Shown: positions 26,081 through 34,760 of the stretch, piece after piece
How the letters are laid out: every line of letters starts with the position of its first letter
How positions within the stretch are numbered: the stretch's first letter is position 1
Assembly: GCA_002221725.1 (NCBI GenBank)
Contig: NJFT01000002.1
Span: forward strand, 62,001 to 126,000
Direction of reading: 5' to 3'
Origin: Scedosporium boydii
Lineage: Eukaryota; Ascomycota; Sordariomycetes; Microascales; Microascaceae
Length of the DNA: 64,000 bases
The notes under the pieces: model-generated
What the model saw: only the letters and a program-made list of their open reading frames with translations
Database searches by the model: none
Told to the model about the DNA's origin: nothing
Position numbers and translations under genes: made by a program

Positions 26081-27154
26081 TCAAGGTCGTTCGGCGAAGT
26101 AACCACCTCGCTTTGTGAATTCCGGCTCCTCGAAAGGGACTGTTCCCCCCTTGCTTGACATCCAAAGGACCTTTGCTCCGTGGCATTGCTGAAAATGGGC
26201 CAGAAACTCTTCTCTCGAATATACCTTGTCACGTAGTCGTCTGAAAGTCTCAATAGAGAATGTGCTAGTAGCCTCCAACATTGCCTGGCATCCTTTGCAC
26301 GACAGGCCTATCTGGATGTCACCGGTTGCCATGTCCAAGTAGGGTATGCTCGAGGCCGCCATATATCTGGCGAGCAGCGGATCTGAATTTGTGGTAGAAG
26401 TCGGAGGAGGTTCCTGAAGGTCTACCTTCAAGACATCAGAACAGTGCGCTTTAGAGACGAAATAGCCTCTGCGTTTGCGATTCGTCTCCCACATGCCGTA
26501 TATACCGGGGATGGTGTGCAGCACAGGAAGCAGTTGCTTGAGCGAAGCTCGAGATCTGCCCGTGGCTTTGCAGACCTGGGCAAGGGACAGGACGGCCAAT
26601 TGAGGTGCTCTTTCCAAACAGGGTAGGCAACACTGCGTAGCAGTAGGCAGAAAGAAGAATCTTCCAAAGTCGGCATCACATAGACTACAGGTCTCTGTCA
26701 CCAGGGCTTGGTAAAGCGCGGATACTCCAACGTTCGGCGCCATGTTCGTCTTGAATGCAGCCCAGATGCATTGCAGAGCGTGTTCGCGGGTCTTTCGATA
26801 TTCCCAAATGCTTGCAACGAGCGTTTTCGCTCGGTTATTGACGTGGCTGAAACGGAAAGCTGATTGGACGTCGCACATTAAAAGTACGTTTGTTAGAAGT
26901 TCTGTGGGTAGAGTCTCAAGTTGGCCAAGGTTAGAAACTGGATTCCGACCAAAGCTTTTGAAAAGAGATAACTCGGTGTTGTCTTGGACCACTTCGGAGT
27001 GTATGACGGCGAGATTAAAGTCTCGGCGATGGTAAGATGCTACGCGAATGATGGCATCTTCAAGGTTACTCATGATGATGGCATCGTCAGTGCCACTCGT
27101 GGTGGTGGCATCGTCGGTGTCGCTCATGGTGATGGAATCGTCGGTGTCACTCAT
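26081..27154 (-). CDS. F-box-like protein with N-terminal nonapeptide repeats
   Basis: Single-exon gene of 357 aa. An F-box-like helix set is visible near residues 75-110 (LPTELLTNVLLMCDVQSAFRFSHVN), matching the LPxELxxxIL pattern that binds Skp1 in SCF ubiquitin ligases. A Cys-rich region follows (CSLCDADFGRFFF...CCLPC), as often seen in the fungus-specific F-box family. The rest has no domain I recognise. Residues 1-36 are four imperfect nine-residue repeats of the type MSDTDDSIT / MSDTDDATT / TSGTDDAII / MSNLEDAII. The frame is open nine codons further upstream, but only to a TTG, so I start at the ATG at 27154. A start at the second or fourth repeat is possible. The target of any ubiquitin ligase is unknown. 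Confidence 0.7.
   Translation of the reverse strand: MSDTDDSITMSDTDDATTTSGTDDAIIMSNLEDAIIRVASYHRRDFNLAVIHSEVVQDNTELSLFKSFGRNPVSNLGQLETLPTELLTNVLLMCDVQSAFRFSHVNNRAKTLVASIWEYRKTREHALQCIWAAFKTNMAPNVGVSALYQALVTETCSLCDADFGRFFFLPTATQCCLPCLERAPQLAVLSLAQVCKATGRSRASLKQLLPVLHTIPGIYGMWETNRKRRGYFVSKAHCSDVLKVDLQEPPPTSTTNSDPLLARYMAASSIPYLDMATGDIQIGLSCKGCQAMLEATSTFSIETFRRLRDKVYSREEFLAHFQQCHGAKVLWMSSKGGTVPFEEPEFTKRGGYFAERP
27047..27154 (-). repeat. Tandem 27-nt repeat inside the F-box gene
   Basis: Four head-to-tail, partly diverged 27-nt units make up the first 36 codons of the F-box-like gene. They encode an acidic Asp/Thr/Ser nonapeptide. The two outermost units are the most alike, and the units drift towards the body of the gene. 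Because the length is a multiple of three, unit gain or loss would keep the frame. Confidence 0.75.
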
Positions 27155-28843
27155 GGTGATGGGGTGTACGCATCCTTTCAAGTTGATGTTGATTAGTTAG
27201 GGGCGGAGGGTCTGAAAAGATCATTCAATGTTTCCCTCCACGTCCAGAAACGCGAGTCGCGTCGGTGTACGGTCTACGTGCTGAGGCATCGTGCCTTCCC
27301 AAAGCCGCTCCAGCGCCACCTTTAGTCTTGGAGGCACGAATATCAACATCTCGGGAGGGGAGGAAGGAGCACTGAGAAGGTGCATTTAGTGGAGTGCTTC
27401 CTTCTGCCTGCGCGGAGGAAAGAGCACTGAGAGGATCCAATACATTTCACTTGATTGCCAGTACATTTTCCTACGCTGTTTCATTCAAACGAAGAGCTTC
27501 GACATAGAGATCGATTGACATGTACGATTCCCATTGCAAAGCAAGTCTGCCGTGTGAATGAATCGAATACGCTATGCATAGTCGTATTTGATGTATCAAT
27601 TGATGTACCTCTTATGCGATGGATCTGGGTGTAGCGGCCGAGGAGTGCATGAAGAATTTCGGCCTCGGTGCTCCTTGACACTAACCCCAGCCATGAGCTT
27701 CATGTTTCCGTGCAAGCTGAGCAGGTTTATGTTCAACATATTTTTAACACGCTGCCGATGAGCGATAGAGCGAGGATTTCGTTATTTTCCTTGGTAAAAT
27801 AGAGGAGCGGAGAGTCGAAGACCAATGGACGCACGGTAGCTTATAAAAGATCAGGAACCTTGATGGCTTCCTCCAGACTAGAGAGGTATAAAACCCCATC
27901 ATCGCCATCCAATCTCCAACCTCAAGTACATCAAATCCGCCAGAATGACTGCCTTGCAAGCACCTCAGTTCTCTCCTCTCAACCGTCTTATCCGCAAACG
28001 GTGGTCGATTCACAAACTTCCCCCGATCCCTGAATCCTCACCCCCTTTCCGCCCCCTTAGGTGTTTCCAAGTCCTTGCATGATCTACATTACACGGAAGC
28101 TTAAGTGGCTCCACGTCCTGGACTTTCGCTCTTCCGCTTCGACATGGGATAAGAAATCGCCGAGACGATCCCCTGTGGCCGTTTGGGAGAGGAGGAGGGG
28201 GACAGAGTTGAAGAAAAGTGGTCCGATGATTCTGCTGGGCGTAACGCTCTTCCGACTTTCTCGAAATATTCTTGTCTGGCTAAAAGCCGAGATTATTGGT
28301 AACGGGGTTAGACGAAAAGAGGGCGGTTTGGGGATATCGTGGCCTCAACTCCCGGTCCTTGCAGGTTCCGTTTCTGCCGAGTTGCTCCTTTAGAAACGCA
28401 AACGCTCTGGAATATCTCATGATGATCTACGATCTCTTAGTCTGGGTGCGTTGATTCCAATTCGTACTCGTTCCTCTTTCGTTGTCTGAAGCCAAGATGC
28501 TAGCCTGTGCATGGGGCAATACTGGATCGTCTTGGAAACGGCATTGCAATCCCATCGCACGATGCTACTTGATTTAGACTTGTTTCTATCTGACTACCCT
28601 ACTCGGCATCTTAAGCTTAATGCGGGTTGGGGTCCAAGAATCAGCTGAGAAGTCCTAGCGAGGCGATCACCCCGACATTCAAAGTGATTTGTTTGACTAT
28701 ACATACGACAAAGTCTATATCTGTCTGTCTCGTGTGGTAGCCGTGTTGTCCCAGCCTAATTACAAGCCACGAGGAAGGAGGTTTGAATCTAGCCATGCTT
28801 TATACTTGTGGCATTGAGCCTTGCATTCTCCGTCATCTGATCT
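27155..28843. other. Intergenic: F-box promoter to CCS1 3' end
   Basis: No gene supported. A TCAATTGA palindrome lies at 27596-27603. Short frames on both strands show no domain. A weak tRNA B-box-like sequence near 28779 lacks the rest of a tRNA. Confidence 0.45.
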
Positions 28844-30001
28844 TTAAAACATGCCCTTCTTTACCTCATCCTGCCTCTCCTCCCAAAGCGTTTTTCCAGA
28901 ACACGAACACACGGTCTTATCATTCTCCCATATACCCGCACTCCTCGCGATGATGCCCGTGAGAGTATCCTCATCATTCTTCAAAGGACCAGCGGAATCG
29001 TCTTGCCGAGTAAGCACCATGGCATGACCGATAACCTCCCACACCTGGAAAGGGTGCGTGATGAAGCCGCTGCCCTCGCCATTCTGGCCGACCTCGATGG
29101 TGCCTAGGAATCCCTTAGGCCCATCGCCCGACGCCGCAGTCCCGTTGGCTTTGGAGCTGGAAGAACCCCAAACTGGGCCCGTCGATGTGGCACCATGCTT
29201 GAGATCGCCGTACTCCCGTATTGTAGCTCGGTACGACCCGGCTGATACACCACTCACGGCCAGATCCACGAGGGTGAGCGTCTTGGACAGTTCCACCATC
29301 CGCGCCAATCCCCTTACACTCCTCTGAGCCTTTTGGGACTCTACATCCTCGGCGTCATGGAACGATTCCAGGATGCTTACGGCGGCACCTGCACAGGCAT
29401 TCCCTGTGAGTCTTCTTGGAATATAGGACAAAATTCACAGACCAGCTCGGTGGTGGACGCGAATGCAAACGCTTGCGACGCAAGATGACAGGGGAGGCGA
29501 CAAGCACGCCAAAGGAAAGACTTACTGTTCGATGCACCTGATCCTCGAAGGATGGCATCCTTTCCCGTGGACTGGATGGCCTTCACAATGGCCGATGGCG
29601 CAGCTGCGTTTCCCCCGCACGAAGTCAGCCCACAAAAAGTGTCACCGAGCGCGAGCGCTGGTACGGTGCAACGCCATGCCGAAGATTATTTTCAATGATT
29701 TGCTGGGGAGTGAGGAAGCCTTGCGTACCTGTGCCCTCGACGAGGACCAACTGGTCCTTGAGGTTGGCGTCAACCTTTGTGATCCCTTGGAGTTTGTAGA
29801 GCGTATCTGAAACGTCCTTGACACAGGCATCGCACCTCATAGGCACGGCGAAAAGAGTCTGTTTCAAGTTTCACGATCAGCATCGCCTCTTTCTACTTTG
29901 AATAAAAATGGATGAGAAAAACGATGTGAAAACATCCGATTTTCGCTATTTAGGCATCGAGGGCGTTTCGAACTCACCTGAAAAGGCTCGGTGATGGACA
30001 T
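28844..30001 (-). CDS. ccs1: Copper chaperone for superoxide dismutase (CCS)
   Basis: Loads copper into Cu,Zn-SOD1 and forms its disulfide, in the cytosol and the mitochondrial intermembrane space. Exons 29978-30001, 29729-29858, 29526-29603 and 28844-29403 encode 263 aa. Domain I is an Atx1-like fold with the copper motif MRCDAC (Cys17, Cys20). Domain II is SOD-like but degenerate (LTLVDLAVSGVSAGSYRATIREYGDLKHG, given here in outline). Domain III near the C-terminus has the CxC motif (VCSCSG) required for copper transfer. The start at 30001 (MSITEPFQ) matches the usual fungal CCS start. The frame remains open upstream to another ATG at 30187, which would add 62 residues resembling a bipartite mitochondrial presequence. 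The gene is divergent from a mitochondrial ribosomal protein gene. Confidence 0.92.
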
Positions 30002-30651
30002 GGTGCTCGTGGGATGGATGCGACTGGTGTTGGTGGTGTTATTCCTCGTGTAGAAGGAATGGGCGAGAAAGGTGATAGGGAGGATTCCCGCAGTGGTGTA
30101 CAATATGCGCCGGCTACGAAGCAACGGATATGGCGGGGTTGAATGCCTCGATGTGGTTTCTCGAATAAGTCTCGAGATCCATCTCATCGTGAATCCGTTT
30201 CCTGGACCTGCAGCAGCTTTACTGCAATTTGTAATCCGGCCTGTGGCATCATTGGCGATGCCTCCCCATAGACCAAGCACTATTGGCGGGTTCCTCTCTT
30301 ACAGAACAACATTGATTTGAACTGCTTGGTAAACTTATTAGTGATGAACCCCGCTAAAACGAACATGAGAACTTCAAATGAGATCAGAATGTCGTGGGGT
30401 TCCGGCTTCCACCTTCCCCCCTGTCGTTCGGACATCCGAGACGGGCTAGTCGACACGTGATGGCTATTAGTCATCCAACTCCAGAATTTTTGAGATACGA
30501 AAGTGAGGCCATCCAAAAAAATGCAAAGCTCAGGAACAAGCTCACGACGCGGCGCGCTTGCCTTCAATTGATAGCGAAGCCAGCAAATTGACGACTGTTT
30601 CCGGTGTTGTTTTTGTTCTAGAGCGGACAAGAACCCGCGTTACGAGCCACA
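30002..30651. other. Divergent promoter region between CCS1 and uL13m genes
   Basis: 650 bp between two outward-facing starts. Its left part (30002-30187) may be coding if the upstream CCS1 ATG is used. A TCAATTGA palindrome lies at 30564-30571. No other gene is supported. Confidence 0.5.
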
Positions 30652-31286
30652 ATGTCTCAAGTCATCGGCCCCGTACGTTTTTTTCGACACCTTACCTATC
30701 TCCCTTTTCATCCTCCTCGAAAGGCAGAGAAGGTCTCCAACAATATAAACTAACTCGCTCAATCCAGACACAACTCGCCTACTCCCGAGTATGGCACCAC
30801 GTCTCCGCCAAAGCCCTCCACCCAACCCTCTCCACCAAAAACGGCACGACCCCCCCAACTCTCGGCCGCCTCGCAAGCCGCATCGCCGTGCTCCTCATGG
30901 GCAAGCACAAACCCATGTGGGATCCCTCGACGGACTGCGGCGACTACGTGGTCGTGACGGACTGCGCCGCTCTCTACACGACGGGCCGGAAGAAGTGGCA
31001 GAAGACGTACTACCGACACAACACGCGCCCCGGTTCGCTGCGGTCCGTCACCATGGACGTGCTCATGGAGAAGTACGGCGGCAGCGAGGTTCTCAGGAGG
31101 GCCGTTAGCGGCATGTTGCCCAAGAATAGGTTGAGGGATAAGAGGTTGGCGAGGTTGAAGGCTTTTGATGGCGCGGCGCATCCGTATAAGGGGAATTTGA
31201 TCCGGTTTGGGGATAAGGTTGTGGGGACGCCTGGGTGGGAGGAGGTTGCGAAGGCGATTAGGGCCTCGAGTGATGCGAGGATATAG
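30652..31286 (+). CDS. mrpl23: Mitochondrial large-subunit ribosomal protein uL13m
   Basis: Component of the mitochondrial 54S subunit, homologous to bacterial L13. Two exons, 30652-30672 (MSQVIGP) and 30768-31286, encode 179 aa. Diagnostic L13 blocks are LGRLASRIAVLLMGKHKPMW, DCGDYVVVTDC, the YYRHNTRPGSLRSVTMDVLM segment and AVSGMLPKNRLRDKRLARLKAF. The short first exon followed by TQLAYSRVWHHVSA matches the fungal mitochondrial form rather than the cytosolic uL13. The intron (95 nt) has a GTACGT donor and a TAAC branch-like sequence before CCAG. Cytosolic L13a would be longer and lack this N-terminus. The gene ends about 750 bp from the uricase 3' end (convergent). Confidence 0.93.
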
Positions 31287-32032
31287 GAGAGGTGTGGTTT
31301 GATGTAGGGTGGTGATGGAGGAGGTGGTGGCAGGTTACGGTTGGTAAGAGGTTGTTATGTTGTATCATCATGTACAATTACGCTCTGGTCTAATAGAGTT
31401 GGCATTCTCAATTCTCAGGAGTTGTCTCTTTGGCAGGCAAGTGAAGAGTTTTATTTGGGAAGGGAGGCAGCCTGGGTAGTTGGGGGAGACATGCACTGCT
31501 TCCCTATCAGGAGAAGAAAGCAGGATTTCTCCCGGGCAGAGAGTGAGAGCCGAGCAGACAGCATGCCCCGACGAACACCTCCGCTTTAGCGCCCAACTCG
31601 ACGAGAAGGACAGCCCAACCGGTGTTTAGACACCATTTCTACACTATGCAATTCGTAATTGGGCCCGTTCTGCGTCTTTTGGTAAATATCAAGGTATGCC
31701 GAGTTGTTTGGTCATGGACGGGGTAGGAAGAGGAAACGTGCAAGGAGGAGCCTCCTGAATGGAGTGATGGATGGATGAAGCTGTAGGGCTTACGCCGTGG
31801 TTATGGGGTCTAGGCTCTCTTATGGTCTTATGTCTTATCAAGGGTACATGGGCAGGCACAGAAGAGTGGGATCCAATGTGTGATTTGATATGTTACGTCA
31901 CGTCGTGATATTGATCCTATTCTACCAAGGACCTAACGGGAACTAAGAAGAAGATGCCCCATTGTGGAATCTTACACACTCCTAAGCCCTTGAGGACCCC
32001 ACTTCATGAAAGGGGCAGGGTTTAGTTTACAT
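31287..32032. other. Convergent intergenic region: uL13m and uricase 3' ends
   Basis: 3' flanks only. I checked the minus-strand DNA just after the uricase stop for a further exon carrying a peroxisomal tripeptide and found none that splices in frame. Confidence 0.5.
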
Positions 32033-33025
32033 TTATCGCGAGACCTCGACCTTGATAAGACCGTTGGGGTTTGATTGAGGCGCATACACCTCTGCATCTT
32101 TGCCGGTGTTCTTGTAGCCCTTGTGCCAGCTGAGGTCTGCAAGTAACATACGATTAGAAGTGGAACCTCCTACTTCGACGGGAGAAACATGCATGTGAAG
32201 GGCGGGGAGGGGGAAGGGATCCATTTGGGTTGTCCCAAACTTACCAATCTCGAAGTAGTGCTTGTTGGGCAGGGCGAAAGTGACGGTCTGGGCCTCTGGG
32301 ACCGCGTCGAGGATCTGCTCGGACATCTTGTACATGGTATTCTGAACGCTGGCGCTAACGTCCTCTGCGAAAGTCTTCATGCAAATAGCCGTAGCATCCT
32401 CGAAAGCCTTGTTAAACTTGGGAGCAGCCTCCTCGACGGCCTTGGTATCGGGGAACTTCCAGCTCCAAGTGGCATCGATATCAGTAGAGAGGATCCTGTC
32501 ATGGGTCTCACCGAGCGTAGTGAATTCATCACGAACGAAGCCGTAGAAAGCCGACCCCGTGCTCTTGAACACGCTCAGGCCGGAGATGCCGCTGACGAGA
32601 CTGATGCCGTCCTTCCTGGAGATCCTGGCCTCGACGTCGCGGGTGTTCTGGCCGTCCCTCCAGAACGAGTGGGTATGGGGCTTGCCGTCGATGGTCATGC
32701 GGGTCCAGCGGTGGGTTACGATCTTGATGTTGGCTACATGGATGTGGGGGTACTTGTCGAGGAAGTGGGTGCCTAGGTAGCTTGCGTAGAGCTCCGGGGG
32801 GTTGACCGGGTGCTCCTTGGCCTTGATGTAGATGGTGTTCTTCATGGAGTCGGTGGCGACGACTACGCTGTTGTCGGCCTCGGTGTAGCTGGTTTCGATG
32901 TCTCCCTCAAGAAGACAGCAGACCGTCATCTCGGTCACGGTGTGAATACCCGTGGCAGGGTCCTTGTCGACCTTGCACACGCGGACATTGTCCTTGCCGT
33001 AGCGGGCAGCGGAGACTCTGGGCAT
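32033..33025 (-). CDS. uaZ: Urate oxidase (uricase)
   Basis: Oxidises urate to 5-hydroxyisourate in purine breakdown, normally in peroxisomes. Exons 32245-33025 and 32033-32136 encode 294 aa. Catalytic positions match the Aspergillus enzyme: Lys11, Thr58 in VVATDS, and Asn254/His256 in LPNKHYFEI. The HRWTRMTIDGKPHTHSF signature and DLSWHKGYKNTGK are also present. The start at 33025 (MPRVSAARYGKDNVRV) fits family length. An in-frame ATG at 33067 would add 14 residues, and the frame upstream of that begins only at GTG. Oddly, the protein stops at ...NGLIKVEVSR, lacking the final SKL/AKL-type peroxisomal tripeptide of other fungal uricases, so its location is uncertain. A perfect UaY-type site lies about 470 bp upstream, between two GATA motifs, consistent with uric-acid induction and nitrogen control. 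Confidence 0.95.
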   Translation of the reverse strand: MPRVSAARYGKDNVRVCKVDKDPATGIHTVTEMTVCCLLEGDIETSYTEADNSVVVATDSMKNTIYIKAKEHPVNPPELYASYLGTHFLDKYPHIHVANIKIVTHRWTRMTIDGKPHTHSFWRDGQNTRDVEARISRKDGISLVSGISGLSVFKSTGSAFYGFVRDEFTTLGETHDRILSTDIDATWSWKFPDTKAVEEAAPKFNKAFEDATAICMKTFAEDVSASVQNTMYKMSEQILDAVPEAQTVTFALPNKHYFEIGKFGTTQMDPFPLPALHMHVSPVEVGGSTSNRMLLADLSWHKGYKNTGKDAEVYAPQSNPNGLIKVEVSR

Positions 33026-34760
33026 TTTGGATGTGGAGGTTTGAGCCCGAATAGGAAGGGAAGTCATTAATGGATGTAGACGACGAGTGATCTGGTGGAT
33101 TATAAGAGCACTAGGATTACTTCGTGCAAGAAAACACAGCACCGGGTATAAAGAGGAGAGGGCAGGAGAGGAGAGTTTGGAATCAGATGTCAGGCAGGCA
33201 CAAAGCTAGCTACTGTTGGTAAATGCCTAAGGAGCACGTTGCCACGGAGCCACGAGGGTAGGAGGAATGGGGGAAGCTGCGGATGGAGGTGAAGCAACAT
33301 CTTGGAGAAGAGACTCAGTGATCTATATATGTCTGTATGTCTGGCTTACAGTGATTCAGTCAAAGGCAAACGAATCCGGGACTTGCACAGCTTCAATTGA
33401 TCTGCATCCTAGCTTCCCCACACACCGGGTTGAATTGCTGTCGAGGATTGGTCCAGAGCCTATCGAGCTGGTGGAGCGCGGAGGATACGGAGTCGGAGTC
33501 CGCCGACTCCCACCTTGGGGGAGAACGTGCTCAATGTAGGGTGACACTGGGCACTACCGCGGGGCAGAGATACGCAGATAACGGCGGGGAGGGGAATGAT
33601 CAATCAGCGATGGTTTTTCTATTTCGTTTTCTAGTATCCGCGTCGATCAATTATATCGACGCAGGTTGAAAATCAATTGAAGCTTCTATACTTATTGTGA
33701 ATTCATAAAAAGGGGATGTAAACGGCAGGGACAACGGAGTATCTGATATGGATATGGCTTTGATACAATTACCAATGTAATTTACTTCGTATGTTCGAAC
33801 TTCGAGTATTACTAGATTTAAGATTCGAGGTTCGGCGCATCCCTTTGATATCCTGGGTTGAGTTCGGCGACCAGCGAAGTAAGCCACAAGGTAAAGTACG
33901 GCTACGCGCAGAGATAGTGAAGGGAAGGTGCAATGCAAGGCACTAGCACCAGGGACCAGTCGAGTCGAGACTAGTCCTGGACTTGCTCGATATCCATCAT
34001 CAGCATAGGAAGATCTTAAGCAGAGCTAATTTCTCCCGGAGGAATACGGGAGCTATTCATGGTCTAGATCTTTCTCCATACGAGAACGGAATGAGCTAGG
34101 TAAGGCCGTTCTTCTTGATCGCCCAAGTTTGCCTTGTTATTTCCCATCGATATATGTGTAAATCAAAAGGTCCAGGCCAGGAGCGTGATGGGATGATTCT
34201 GGAACGAGACAGGACCAGGTTCTAGGCTAGGGAAAGTTAAATGTCATTTGAGACTGTTGATGTGGTCAATTAAATGATTGATTAGATCAGCAATCGAAGT
34301 TCCTTTGTCCTTGAAGCTTTACATCGTAGGGAGTCTAGACCAGAAGCTCCAAGCCCACAATTGGAACCTCTCAATGTTGAGCTTCAATTAATACTTCGTA
34401 GGGAGCGAGCTTGATCGAGTCTGTGTTGTCAAGTTGATTGCACCTTGATGACTCGATGAGATTGATTTGATGCGTTTATTGAGATATGCAAATATACAGA
34501 ACATCGTGAGGCCGAGTATTACCCGATTCCACCCCACTTAAAAAGCTCTCTTCAATCTGACTTCAAAAGAAATTTCTGTCCTGACAACTCCTCAGGTCTT
34601 CGTGCTCTTTTCTTCTTTCTCAGGGCTCTCTGATCGAAGCCCCTTCCGACTAACCTAGGGCTTCTAGACCTGGATATTCTTCATATCCCAATGGTGTAGC
34701 CACATCAGGATCCACCAGCCATTTCTTAATTCTACCGCTCTGTTGAGCATTCACTTCGCA
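33026..34760. other. Divergent promoter region between uricase and prephenate dehydrogenase genes
   Basis: 1.7 kb with both promoters and no supported gene. It holds the UaY-type inverted repeat, GATA motifs, TACTTCGTA motifs at 33783-33791 and 34392-34400, and TCAATTGA at 33393-33400 and 33673-33680. Confidence 0.55.
33490..33509. promoter_or_regulatory. UaY-type purine-induction site in the uricase promoter
   Basis: TCGG-N6-CCGA occurs exactly at 33493-33506 inside a perfect inverted repeat with seven-base arms (GAGTCGG / CCGACTC) and a six-base spacer. In Aspergillus nidulans the Zn2Cys6 activator UaY binds TCGG-N6-CCGA and induces purine-catabolism genes, including uricase. HGATAR motifs for an AreA-like GATA factor flank it (CGATAG on the minus strand at 33460-33465; AGATAA at 33576-33581). 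The site is about 470 bp from the uricase ATG and about 1.25 kb from the other divergent gene. The role is inferred from this exact match and its position. Confidence 0.75.

Noticed and set aside
28770..28790. tRNA B-box-like GGTTTGAATCT
   Set aside because: No matching A box, acceptor stem or anticodon arm around it.
32189..32776. Plus-strand frame of 195 codons opposite uricase
   Set aside because: Shadow of the uricase exon; no independent support.
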